Positions 8,257 to 16,486 of a stretch of 64,000 nt of DNA are shown in pieces. The notes under the pieces are model-generated. The model was given only the letters and a program-made list of their open reading frames with translations. It was not told the DNA's origin and made no database searches. This DNA comes from Streptomyces griseosporeus (GTDB lineage: Bacteria > Actinomycetota > Actinomycetes > Streptomycetales > Streptomycetaceae): contig NZ_BNBR01000008.1 of the NCBI RefSeq assembly GCF_014656055.1, positions 354,316-418,315 of the forward strand, written 5' to 3'. Numbering within the stretch: the stretch's first letter is position 1; every line of letters starts with the position of its first letter. The translations under genes and the position numbers were made by a program.

Positions 8257-9095
8257 CGCAGGGCTCCGCTCTCCGCCGCGGTGACCGCGATGCCGTCGAG
8301 TACCGGCTCGTGCAGGCATACCCAGTCGGGTGCTTCCGCGAGCCTGGGGAAACGCCGCGCCACCTGCGGGTCGTGGCCGGGGATGATGTGGTCGTCGCCG
8401 TCTGCCAGGGCCTCGATCCGCTCGTAGCCCTCCAGCATCGGCGTCAGGTGGTCGAGGATGGGGAACGGGCTGCGCAGCCGGATGTTGGCCCAGAGATGGG
8501 TGGCGTCGCTCGCCAGCACGACCCACCCCCGTGCGGTGGGCACCCTGACCACTTGCGTGCCCGGCGTGTGGCCCGGTACCGGATGAACCGTGACGCCGGG
8601 AACGATCTCCGCCTGGCCCCGGTGGAGGACGAGCTGGTCCTCGAACAGCCCCTGCACGGCGGTCTGCACATTGACGGGTTCGAACGGCCTGCGCACGACG
8701 TGGTGCCGCATCGCCGGCCCGGTGCAGAACCTCAGCTCCTCCTCCTGCAGATGGATCCGCGCGTGCGGGAAGCGGTCCAGGTTCCCGGCGTGGTCGTAGT
8801 GCATGTGGGTGATCACCAGGTCCGCGATGTCCTGCGCCTGCAGGCCCAGGTCGGCCAGCGCCGCCACGGGGTCGCGGAAGAGGGTGCGCTTGCGGCGCCG
8901 CGCCATCTCCTCGGGGAATCCGGTGTCCACCAGCAGCACGTGCCGGTCGTTGCGGACCACCCACAGGTAGAAGTCCATCGGCATGTCGCTGCCCGGGGTG
9001 AACTGCCCGTCGTCGACCAGGAAGTTGTCCCGTGCGGGGCGGTCGGCATGCGTGCCGAACCGCAGGGCCAGGACCTCGTACTCGTTCTCGGTCAT
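8253..9095 (-). CDS. Metallo-beta-lactamase-fold hydrolase, N-acyl homoserine lactonase-like
   Basis: The 280-residue protein carries HMHYDHAG (the HxHxDH zinc motif, about residues 105-112), HPVPGHTPGT with the next zinc histidine, a later SDATH aspartate, and IPGHDP with the last histidine. This full two-zinc set matches lactonase-type MBL hydrolases. A lactone, lactam or ester in the local pathway is a more likely target than a quorum signal. It lies five bases after the kamA-like gene and overlaps the flavoprotein gene by four bases (ATGA), so the three are one operon. Confidence 0.9.
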   Translation of the reverse strand: MTENEYEVLALRFGTHADRPARDNFLVDDGQFTPGSDMPMDFYLWVVRNDRHVLLVDTGFPEEMARRRKRTLFRDPVAALADLGLQAQDIADLVITHMHYDHAGNLDRFPHARIHLQEEELRFCTGPAMRHHVVRRPFEPVNVQTAVQGLFEDQLVLHRGQAEIVPGVTVHPVPGHTPGTQVVRVPTARGWVVLASDATHLWANIRLRSPFPILDHLTPMLEGYERIEALADGDDHIIPGHDPQVARRFPRLAEAPDWVCLHEPVLDGIAVTAAESGALR

Positions 9096-9100
9096 GCCCG

Positions 9101-10456
9101 TCAGGCCCCCACCAGGTCGAGCGGCCGGCCGGCGGACGGGCTCTTCGCCGTCCCGTCCGCCGCGTCCTCGAAGAAGAACCCGGGCTCTCCGAAAGCCGGG
9201 ACGAGCTGGTCGAACCAGGTGGCCTCGGGATCGAACCTGGCGTAGAAGGGCCGGCGGACGACGCCGCCGCTGCGCGCCTGCAGGAACTGCAGGGCGAACA
9301 CCTTCTCCCCGCGGATGGTGGGCGTACCGTCGATGAGCACCTTCCCCGGGAACGCGCTCATGGACGGGCCCCGCACGGTGCGGGACAGACCGGAGACCGC
9401 GCCGTAGGCCGTGCGGAAGATGTCGTACGCCTCGGCGAGCGGAAGCTCGAAGTAGGCGCGGGCCCCGGTGTCGCGCTCGACGAACATGTAGTACGGGATG
9501 GCCCCCAGCTTCACACCCTGGGTCCACAGCTCCCGCCAGGCGGCCGGGTCGTCGTTGATGTGCCGCAGGACAGGGGACTGCATGCGGACGACGGCACCGG
9601 TCGCGGTGATGCGCCGCAGCGCGCTCTGCGCGATGGCGGGCCGCAGTTCGGCCGGGTGGTTGTAGTGGCCCATCAGCGCCAGGTGTTTCCCGGCCGACAC
9701 GATGTGTTCGAACAGGCGCAGCAGGTCGTCGGCGTCCGGATCGCTGACGAAGCGCTGCGGCCAGTAGCCCACGGCCTTGGTGCCGATCCTGATGTTCTGG
9801 ACGTGGTCCAGCTCGGCGTCGAGGAGAGGCTCCAGATACCGCTCCAGCGTGGCCGTGCGCATGATCATGGGGTCGCCGCCGGTGATGAGCACGTCGGTGA
9901 CCTCGGGGTGCCGCTTGAGGTAGGCGACCAGTCCCGCGGCGTCCCGGGCGGCGAAGTGCAGGTCGTCCTCTCCGACGAACTGGGGCCACCGGAAGCAGAA
10001 CGTGCAGTAGGCGTGGCAGGTCTGGCCGGCGCTCGGGAAGAAGAGGACCGTCTCCGCGTACTTGTGCTGGATGCCGGGGACCGCCTCGCCGTCCAGCCGG
10101 GGCACGTTGTGCGTCATCTGGCCGGCGGGATGCGGATTCATGCGGGACCGGACGACGTGGATCTGCTTGGCCAGTTGCTGCTTGTCGCCCGACCGCAACA
10201 GGTCGCGCAGGGTGGCGTAGTCGTCGGGGTCCAGCATCGACCGGTGCGGGAAGTTCAGCCGGAATATCGGGTCGTCGGGTATGGCGTTCCAGTCGATGAG
10301 TTCATCGAGTACGTACTGGTTGGTCCTGAAGGGCAGGACGTGTGACACCACGTCGACCGCCTCGCGCAGCTCGGCGGGAATGCGTTCCCATTGCGGTGCC
10401 CGCTGAATCGACGAGCGGTTGTAGGGCTTGTACTTGGCAGGGCTGGAGTCAGCCAT
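9101..10456 (-). CDS. KamA-family radical SAM protein (lysine 2,3-aminomutase-like)
   Basis: The 451-residue enzyme contains the radical SAM cysteines C147, C151 and C154 (CHAYCTFC), a GGDP motif near 193-196, and a possible PLP-binding lysine at K372 in FPGK. Lysine 2,3-aminomutases use SAM, a 4Fe-4S cluster and PLP to move an alpha-amino group to the beta carbon. Homology is clear, but substrate-recognition residues could not be assigned, so lysine, glutamate, arginine or another amino acid is possible. The ATG at 10456 has GGGGAA upstream; an in-frame ATG at 10489 gives a poorer start. It is the first gene of the leftward operon. Confidence 0.9.
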   Translation of the reverse strand: MADSSPAKYKPYNRSSIQRAPQWERIPAELREAVDVVSHVLPFRTNQYVLDELIDWNAIPDDPIFRLNFPHRSMLDPDDYATLRDLLRSGDKQQLAKQIHVVRSRMNPHPAGQMTHNVPRLDGEAVPGIQHKYAETVLFFPSAGQTCHAYCTFCFRWPQFVGEDDLHFAARDAAGLVAYLKRHPEVTDVLITGGDPMIMRTATLERYLEPLLDAELDHVQNIRIGTKAVGYWPQRFVSDPDADDLLRLFEHIVSAGKHLALMGHYNHPAELRPAIAQSALRRITATGAVVRMQSPVLRHINDDPAAWRELWTQGVKLGAIPYYMFVERDTGARAYFELPLAEAYDIFRTAYGAVSGLSRTVRGPSMSAFPGKVLIDGTPTIRGEKVFALQFLQARSGGVVRRPFYARFDPEATWFDQLVPAFGEPGFFFEDAADGTAKSPSAGRPLDLVGA

Positions 10457-10817
10457 GTGAATTCCCCGTCCGAATGGTGGACTGTGCATTCTGGTTCGCG
10501 GCGAGATGGCGGCGAGAGGGGATCACCCTGACCGCCGGTGAATGCATGGGCGGAGGCTCCCGCGCAATAGTGCTTCTTCGCGCCCGCGCAGCCGGTGCGG
10601 AAAAGGTTCCGTGATTCCCCTGCTCGCCGCCCAGAACGCTAGCCAGGGGTCTCGTCCGGTGAGAAATAGACGACGGCGGAGACTCATTCGGCAGACGCAT
10701 GAATGCGGTCCATTGACGCCGCGCATGACTCATGCGTGTGCCACATCAATGCGCTTTCCCGGCTCGTAGGATCGGCGGTGGCTCAGACGGAGAAGGACGG
10801 AACCGGGGGAGTTTTCG
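10457..10817. promoter_or_regulatory. Divergent promoter region between the kamA-like and second flavoprotein genes
   Basis: This 361-base gap separates two divergently transcribed genes and must hold promoters for both. It contains two palindromes with the same half-sites, at 10696-10707 and 10722-10736 (listed separately), and a weak TAGGAT -10 candidate for the rightward gene at 10767-10772. No small gene is convincing here. Confidence 0.6.
10696..10736. promoter_or_regulatory. Pair of CGCAT/ATGCG palindromes, candidate operator
   Basis: CGCATGAATGCG (10696-10707) and CGCATGACTCATGCG (10722-10736) share inverted CGCAT/ATGCG half-sites with different spacers. They lie centrally in the divergent region, and an additional ATGCG half-site follows at 10749-10753. 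They could bind a dimeric regulator controlling both operons. The regulator is not known; the LysR protein encoded at 2452-3309 is one candidate. Confidence 0.5.
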
Positions 10818-12740
10818 TTGAAGCGTCCGCTCAGTGTCGGCATCGTGGGGGTGGGCCCCCGCGGACTCACCGTGCTGGAACGGCTGTGCGCCAACGCGGC
10901 GGCGGAGCCGGCCGCCGGACCCGTGATCGTGCATGCCATCGATCCCGCCCCGCACGGGGCGGGCCGGGTGTGGCGGACGGATCAGTCACCGCACCTGCTG
11001 ATGAACACGGTCGCGGAACAGATCACGGTGTTCACCGACGCCAGTGTCTCCTGCGCCGGCCCGGTCGTGCCGGGTCCGAACCTGTACGAGTGGGCGACTC
11101 TGGTCACCGTCATGGACACGGTGGGGAGATACCCGAGTGACGTGCTGCGGGAAGCGCGGGACCTGGGGCCCAACTCGTACCCGACACGTGCCCTGTACGG
11201 GCATTATCTGCGGTGGGCCTTTCAGCGGACGGTGGAGACGGCGCCGCGGCACGTGTCCGTGCGGGTTCACCGGGACACGGCCGTGGAACTGAGCGACCAC
11301 GGCGACCACCAGGTTCTCCGGCTCGCCGGCGGCGACCGTCTGCCGGTCGACGTCGTGGTCCTCGCACAGGGGCATCTGCCGTCCTTACCCGCCCACCCGC
11401 CGCGGACCGAGGGCGGCGCCCGCCATGTCCCGCCGGGCAATCCCGCCGACGTGGATCTGGACGCCATAGCGCCGGCGGAGCCGATCGCCCTGCGTGGTCT
11501 GGGACTGACCTTCTTCGACTACTTGGCCCTGTTCACCACGGCACGCGGCGGAGTGTTCGAGGAGCGTCCGGACGGGCGCCTCGTCTACCGGGCCTCGGGC
11601 CGGGAGCCGCGGATGTACGCGGGCTCCCGGCGCGGCGTCCCGTACCAGGCACGCGGAGACAACCAGAAGGGCATGGGCCAACGCCACCAGCCGCTGCTGC
11701 TCACGGCGAGGACGATCCGCGCGCTGCGGGAACGGGCCAGGTCACGGGGTGACGTGTCCTTCCGGAGGGACGTCTGGCCGCTGGTCGCCCGTGAGGTGGA
11801 GATCGTCTACTACCGGTCACTGCTGCGGGGGCGCGGGGCGTCGGCACAGACCGTCGCGGACTTCGTACGCGCCTATCTGATCGCTCCCGCCGGGAGTGCG
11901 GCGGAGGAACTGGCACTGTCGCGCCATGGCGTCGAGGAGCCGGACCGCTGGAACTGGCAGGCCGTCGAGACCCCTTATGACGAGCAAGCCCTGCGGGGGC
12001 CGGAGGAGTTCAGGAACTGGCTCGTGGCCCATCTGGAGCGGGACGCGGCGATCGCCCGCCGCGGCAACGTCGACGATCCCCTGAAGTCCGCGCTGGACGT
12101 GCTGCGCGACCTGCGCAACGAGATCCGCCAGATCGTCGACCACGCGGGCATCACCGGCCGCTCGTACCGGGACGAACTCACCGGCTGGTACTCGCCGTTC
12201 AACGCCGGCGTCTCCATCGGCCCGCCCAGGCGCCGCATAGCGGAGATGGCCGCACTCATACGCGCCGGTGTCCTGGAGCCGGTGGGACCCGGGATGAGGG
12301 TGACCCCGGTGACGGGACCGGGCGGATTCCTCGTCACCTCCTCCGTGGTGCCCGGCCCCCCGGTCACCGTGACCACCCTCGTCGAGGCCCGCATCCAGAC
12401 CCCGGACGTCCGGGCCACCGCCGACCCGTTGACGCGCCGGCTTCTGCGGACCGGTCAGGCGACCGCCTACCGCATCCCCGACCCCGACGGCGGCCATCAC
12501 GAGACCGGGGCCCTCGCGGTGACGGAGCGGCCGAGCCGACTGCTGGACGCGCACGGCCGGGTGCATCCCAGGCGGTTCGCCCTCGGTGTCCCCACGGAAG
12601 GCGTGCACTGGGCGACGGCCGCGGGCGTACGTCCGGGCGTCGACTCCGTGACCCTCGGCGACGCCGACGCGATCGCCCGTGCGGTGCTCGGCTGCGAGGC
12701 CGTGCGGTCTTCGGACAAGGTGGAGGCCCACGCCTCGTGA
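10818..12740 (+). CDS. FAD/NAD(P)-binding protein (NAD_binding_9 family) with a TTA codon
   Basis: The 640-residue flavoprotein begins VKRPLSVGIVGVGPRGLTVL-like from a TTG start at 10818, with GGGGGAG seven bases upstream. It has the N-terminal GxGxxG motif, a VVVLAQGHLPSLP segment and a second ALRGLGLTFFDYL segment, matching the layout of the 6388-8256 paralogue. It is probably a flavin-dependent oxygenase or oxidase on an amino or amide substrate, by family inference. Codon 190 (bases 11385-11387) is TTA, predicting dependence on bldA. The stop overlaps the GTG of the MFS gene (GTGA). Confidence 0.85.
   Translation: MKRPLSVGIVGVGPRGLTVLERLCANAAAEPAAGPVIVHAIDPAPHGAGRVWRTDQSPHLLMNTVAEQITVFTDASVSCAGPVVPGPNLYEWATLVTVMDTVGRYPSDVLREARDLGPNSYPTRALYGHYLRWAFQRTVETAPRHVSVRVHRDTAVELSDHGDHQVLRLAGGDRLPVDVVVLAQGHLPSLPAHPPRTEGGARHVPPGNPADVDLDAIAPAEPIALRGLGLTFFDYLALFTTARGGVFEERPDGRLVYRASGREPRMYAGSRRGVPYQARGDNQKGMGQRHQPLLLTARTIRALRERARSRGDVSFRRDVWPLVAREVEIVYYRSLLRGRGASAQTVADFVRAYLIAPAGSAAEELALSRHGVEEPDRWNWQAVETPYDEQALRGPEEFRNWLVAHLERDAAIARRGNVDDPLKSALDVLRDLRNEIRQIVDHAGITGRSYRDELTGWYSPFNAGVSIGPPRRRIAEMAALIRAGVLEPVGPGMRVTPVTGPGGFLVTSSVVPGPPVTVTTLVEARIQTPDVRATADPLTRRLLRTGQATAYRIPDPDGGHHETGALAVTERPSRLLDAHGRVHPRRFALGVPTEGVHWATAAGVRPGVDSVTLGDADAIARAVLGCEAVRSSDKVEAHAS
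11385..11387 (+). promoter_or_regulatory. TTA leucine codon in the second flavoprotein gene
   Basis: This in-frame TTA is codon 190, in the stretch encoding HLPSLPAHP. It makes the rightward operon a candidate bldA target. Confidence 0.88.
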
Positions 12741-13978
12741 GCAGCCCGGTCCGCGAGGCGCACCGCGAGAAGAACGCCCCGGCCGACCGCGCCCCCTCGG
12801 GGGTGCCGGCCGCGGCGGGCGTCGCGGCGGTCACCGTCCTCACCTCGCTGCCGGTCTTCCTCCCGGGCGCCGCGAACGGCCTGGTGAGTGCGGAGTTCGG
12901 CTGGAGCTCGGCGCGGATGGGAGCCGTCCTCGCCGTGTACTGGCTGGCGTCCCTGGCGGGTGCCTTCCTGAGCAAACGGGCCGCGCTTCCCCGGGTGCTG
13001 GAACGCACGCTGGCTGTCGCGCTGCTCGCCACCTGCCTGGGCCTGCTCGCGGCGGCGACGGCACCCGCTGCCGGCCTGTGGGTCAACTCCGTGGTCGGCG
13101 GCGCCGCCTACGGTTACACCCAGCCGCACACCAACGCCCTGCTCATGCGGCGGTGTGCGCCCCGGTTCCGTCCGATCGCCTTCGGCCTCAAGCAGGCCGC
13201 GGTGCCGGCTGCCACGCTGCTGGCGAGCGGGGCGATGCCCCTGCTGGCCGGACAGGGCGACTGGCGGACGGCGTTCACCGCCGCGGCGGTGCTGTGCGGC
13301 ACGGGCGGCGTGCTGCTCGCGCGGAGAGGGCCGACGGGGCAGCCGGCCTCGGCCACCGGCCGGGGCCGCGGTGTGCCCCTGAGGGCAGACGCCTATCTGG
13401 TGGCGCTCAGCGGCGCCGGATTCTTCGGCGCGATGGTGGGAAACGGACTGGGCGGGTTCCTGGTGCTTTCGCTGACCGCACGGGGAACCTCGCTGTCCGT
13501 CGCCGGTGCCGTGGCGACCGCCGGGGCGGCCTGCAACATCGTGATCCGGCTGGCGGCGGGCTGGCTCGTGGGGCTGCGGCCCGGTGCCGCCTGGGGGACC
13601 CTGACGGGACTGTTCGTGGCCGGTGCGGCGGGTACGGCGCTGCTGACCCGGCCGGGCCTCGCGGTGTTCGCGGTGGGTGCGCTGCTCGCCTACGGGGGTG
13701 GCTGGGGCTGGGCGGGCCTCTTGCACTACGTGATCGGACTGCCCTACGCCGGCCGGGAACAGCGGGCCACGGCCTACAGCCAGATGGGGGTGTCCCTGGG
13801 CGCCGCGGCCGGACCGATGCTGTGCGGAGTGCTGTTCACCGCCGTGAGTCCCGCCGCCGCCTGGTGGGCCCTGACCGCGGGGGGCGTGGCGGCCGCCGTC
13901 TGCGTCCTCCTCGCCCGCACCCGGACACCGCACGGCCGCCCGGCACGGCACCTCGCTGGAGCGACGCAGTCGTCCTGA
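12737..13978 (+). CDS. MFS transporter
   Basis: The 413-residue protein has about twelve hydrophobic segments and the major facilitator layout. It has a short charged N-terminus and a central cytoplasmic loop around residues 195-215 rich in Arg and Gly. Family membership is clear from the alternating glycine-rich helices, for example AGAVATAGAACNIVIRLAAGW; substrate and direction are not. The GTG start overlaps the flavoprotein stop by four bases, so both are made from one transcript. This is the second transporter in the block, so import of a precursor and export of a product are both possible. Confidence 0.88.
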   Translation: MSSPVREAHREKNAPADRAPSGVPAAAGVAAVTVLTSLPVFLPGAANGLVSAEFGWSSARMGAVLAVYWLASLAGAFLSKRAALPRVLERTLAVALLATCLGLLAAATAPAAGLWVNSVVGGAAYGYTQPHTNALLMRRCAPRFRPIAFGLKQAAVPAATLLASGAMPLLAGQGDWRTAFTAAAVLCGTGGVLLARRGPTGQPASATGRGRGVPLRADAYLVALSGAGFFGAMVGNGLGGFLVLSLTARGTSLSVAGAVATAGAACNIVIRLAAGWLVGLRPGAAWGTLTGLFVAGAAGTALLTRPGLAVFAVGALLAYGGGWGWAGLLHYVIGLPYAGREQRATAYSQMGVSLGAAAGPMLCGVLFTAVSPAAAWWALTAGGVAAAVCVLLARTRTPHGRPARHLAGATQSS

Positions 13979-14041
13979 GCGGACCCACCCGTGCGGCGGC
14001 CCCGTCCACGATCGGCCGCCATGGACTGGCGGGAGTGTCCC

Positions 14042-14374
14042 TCAGGCCGGGCGCGTGTCCTCGGGTGTCAGGAGGGTGTCGTAGTGGGCCGACCGTTCGT
14101 CGAAGCGGCTGAGGACGGCTCGCGCCTCGGCGGGGACGTGTGCCACCTCGTAGTCCTCGCCGACGAAGCCGCGTACCGCGTCGAGGGAGTCGAAGAGCAT
14201 GACCGTGGAGAACTCCACCTCGCCGTCGGGCAGCGGGCGTCGGAGCAGGTAGGCGCCGTGGTAGCCGGCGAGGTCGCGCGCGGCGATCGCGGGCAGCACG
14301 CGCGTGCTGACGATCGACTCGTAGGTGTCGGCGTTCTCGGCGGTCGTCCAGCCGCGCCAGATGCGAACGATCAC
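14042..14374 (-). CDS. Antibiotic biosynthesis monooxygenase-like (ABM fold) protein
   Basis: The 110-residue protein begins VIVRIWRGWTTAENADTYESIV and ends near EDTRPA. Size and pattern match dimeric alpha-beta barrel proteins of the ABM group. These are often small cofactor-free monooxygenases or stress proteins; many chromosomal members have no known substrate. The GTG at 14374 is chosen because the upstream sequence is arginine-rich and unlike the family. It is convergent with the MFS gene and divergent from the acetyltransferase gene, so it may be unrelated to the block to its left. Confidence 0.75.
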   Translation of the reverse strand: MIVRIWRGWTTAENADTYESIVSTRVLPAIAARDLAGYHGAYLLRRPLPDGEVEFSTVMLFDSLDAVRGFVGEDYEVAHVPAEARAVLSRFDERSAHYDTLLTPEDTRPA

Positions 14375-14435
14375 ACCGTCACGGTACCCGCGCCGACCCG
14401 CCGCCCGCACCCGGCCACGGCGTACGGTCGTCCCC

Positions 14436-15017
14436 ATGCCGACCGACCACTTCGCGGGCGACCCGCGCACCAACCTGGAACGCATGCTCGCCGGTGATCT
14501 CTACATCGCCGACGATCCCGAGATCGTGCGGCGGCAGCAGCGGGCCGTGCGGCTGGCCGCCGCGTACCAGGCCGCGTACGCCGAGGACGTCGACACCGCC
14601 CGGGAACTGCTCGCCGAGCTGCTCGGGGGGCTGGGTGAGGAGGCGCAGGTGCGGCCGCCGTTGTACGTCGACTACGGCAGCAACATCACCGTCGGCGCCC
14701 GCACCTTCGTCAACTACGGGCTGACCGCGCTGGATGTGGCGGCCGTCGTCATCGGCGAGGACTGCCAGATCGGGCCCCACGTGCAGCTGCTCACGCCCAC
14801 GCATCCGCTGGAGCCGGAGCCCCGCCGGGACAAGCTGGAGGCCGCGCGGCCGATCACCGTCGGCGACAACGTCTGGATCGGCGGCGGCGCGATCGTGCTG
14901 CCCGGCGTCACCATCGGCGACAACTCCGTCATCGGCGCCGGAGCCGTCGTCACCAAGGACGTCCCGGCGAACGCCGTCGCCGTCGGCAATCCGGCCCGGG
15001 TCGTACGGAGCCTTTGA
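14436..15017 (+). CDS. Sugar O-acetyltransferase, maltose acetyltransferase/NodL type
   Basis: The 193-residue protein has the Maa N-terminal helical segment (RMLAGDLYIADDPEIVRRQQRA) and left-handed beta-helix hexapeptide repeats from about residue 70. These end with VWIGGGAIVLPGVTIG and VVTKDVPANAVAVGNPARVV. The catalytic histidine is probably that of LLTPTHPLEPEPR. Such trimeric enzymes move acetyl from acetyl-CoA to hydroxyls of sugars or sugar-like compounds. The ATG at 14436 is the only start that leaves a family-like N-terminus. Confidence 0.92.
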   Translation: MPTDHFAGDPRTNLERMLAGDLYIADDPEIVRRQQRAVRLAAAYQAAYAEDVDTARELLAELLGGLGEEAQVRPPLYVDYGSNITVGARTFVNYGLTALDVAAVVIGEDCQIGPHVQLLTPTHPLEPEPRRDKLEAARPITVGDNVWIGGGAIVLPGVTIGDNSVIGAGAVVTKDVPANAVAVGNPARVVRSL

Positions 15018-15058
15018 CACGGTCCTGTCCTGGTGCACCGGGAGACGTGGTACGCCCG

Positions 15059-16486
15059 TCAGTCGCCCTCCCCCTCCCGCGCCCCCGCGCCGCTCACCGT
15101 GAAGCCGATGATCGAGCCGCCGCCCTCGCGGTGGGCGGCGAAGGGGGCGCCGCCGTGGGCCAGGGCCACCTCGCGGACGATGGACAGGCCGAGGCCGGAG
15201 CCGGGCAGGGAGCGGGCGTCCGGTGCGCGGTAGAAGCGGTCGAAGACACGCAGCAGGTCGGTGTCGGTGATGCCGGGGCCCCGGTCGAGGACCTCCACGC
15301 GGACCGTGCCGGGGACCGCGGGTCCGGCGACGGAGATCTCGATGGGCGCGGTGCCGTCGCGGTCGAACTTGGCGGCGTTCTCCACGAGGTTGGACAGCGC
15401 CCGCTGGAGCAGCCCGGGGCGGCCGTACGCCGTCGTGTCGCCGCTCGCCCGCAGCACGATCTCGCGGCCGGTACGGCGGCGGGCCAGCCCGGCGACGTCC
15501 TCCGCGATGTCGGCGAGGTCGACCTGCTGCGGCGGCTCGTTGTCGGACTGGCCGGCGGCCAGGTCGACCAGCTCGTTGACCAGGTCGGTCAGTTCGCGGG
15601 CCTCCTGCCCGAGGTCGGCGACCAGCTCCTCGCGGGCCTCGGGCGGCAGTTCGTCGATCCGGCGCAGCAAGGAGATGTTGGTACGGAGCGAGGTCAGCGG
15701 CGTACGCAGCTCGTGGCCCGCGTCCTGGACCAGGCGGCGCTGGTCCTCCTCCGACTGGGCGAGCCGGCCCAGCATGCGGTCGAAGGCGCGGCCGAGGCGG
15801 CCCACCTCGTCGTAGCCGGTGACGGGCACCTGGATGCCGAGGCGGCGGGTGCGGGCGACGTCCTCGGCGGCGGCCGTGAGGACGACCAGGCGGCGGGTGA
15901 TGCGGCGGGCCAGCCACCAGCCGAACAGTCCGGCGAGGACCACGACCGCGGCCATGGTGATCAGGGTGCGCTGCTGGAGCGCCCGCAGCAGGTCCTCGGT
16001 GTCGCTGAACTCCTGCGCGACCTGCACCGCGCCCCGCCCGCCGCCGAGGGAGACCGTGGCGACGCGGTAGATGTCGCTGCCGACGTCGACGTCCTTGTGC
16101 ACGGCGAGCCGTCCCGCGGTGACCGCGGCCGCGACCGCGCGGTCGGCGGCGGTCACCGGCAGGGCGGGGCGGCCGCCGTCGGAGACCTGGCCGTCCGGGC
16201 CCAGCACCTGCACGTTCGTCCGGGCCGGGCGGACCACGTCGTGACCGGGCGCGGAGGAGGAGAAGTCCTCCGGCGTCATGCTGTGCCGGCGCACCTCGCC
16301 CCGCACGTCCTGCACGACCTCGTCGAACACGGACTGCTGGTCGACGCGGACCAGCCGGGCGGCGGCGTTGTAGGACAGGATGCCGACGAGGACGGTGACG
16401 ACGGCGGTGACGGCCGCGAAGGACACCGCGAACGTGGTGCGCAGGGAGACCAGCTTCGGCCGCCGGACGCGGGCCGGCCTGCCCAC
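15059..16486 (-). CDS. Sensor histidine kinase, two-component system
   Basis: The 475-residue membrane kinase has a TM helix near residues 17-39, an extracytoplasmic sensor loop, and a second TM near 174-193. HAMP, HisKA with H258 in GHELRTPL, and a HATPase domain with LVENAAKFD and GSGLGLSIV follow. It resembles the MprB group of actinobacterial envelope-stress kinases, though the stimulus is unknown. Its GTG start directly abuts the TGA of the response-regulator gene, so the two are translationally linked. Confidence 0.95.
   Translation of the reverse strand: MGRPARVRRPKLVSLRTTFAVSFAAVTAVVTVLVGILSYNAAARLVRVDQQSVFDEVVQDVRGEVRRHSMTPEDFSSSAPGHDVVRPARTNVQVLGPDGQVSDGGRPALPVTAADRAVAAAVTAGRLAVHKDVDVGSDIYRVATVSLGGGRGAVQVAQEFSDTEDLLRALQQRTLITMAAVVVLAGLFGWWLARRITRRLVVLTAAAEDVARTRRLGIQVPVTGYDEVGRLGRAFDRMLGRLAQSEEDQRRLVQDAGHELRTPLTSLRTNISLLRRIDELPPEAREELVADLGQEARELTDLVNELVDLAAGQSDNEPPQQVDLADIAEDVAGLARRRTGREIVLRASGDTTAYGRPGLLQRALSNLVENAAKFDRDGTAPIEISVAGPAVPGTVRVEVLDRGPGITDTDLLRVFDRFYRAPDARSLPGSGLGLSIVREVALAHGGAPFAAHREGGGSIIGFTVSGAGAREGEGD

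Noticed and set aside
8253..9095. Quorum-quenching lactonase
   Set aside because: The fold fits, but its tight operon context with aminomutase and flavoprotein genes makes a pathway hydrolase more likely.
6388..12740. Complete nitrosuccinate (diazo/hydrazine-type) pathway
   Set aside because: The flavoproteins may resemble aspartate N-oxygenases, but no nitrosuccinate lyase-like gene is present in the window.
12497..13951. Long minus-strand frame opposite the MFS gene at 12737
   Set aside because: The plus-strand frame has clear MFS helices and a four-base overlap with its neighbour; the minus frame has no recognisable fold.
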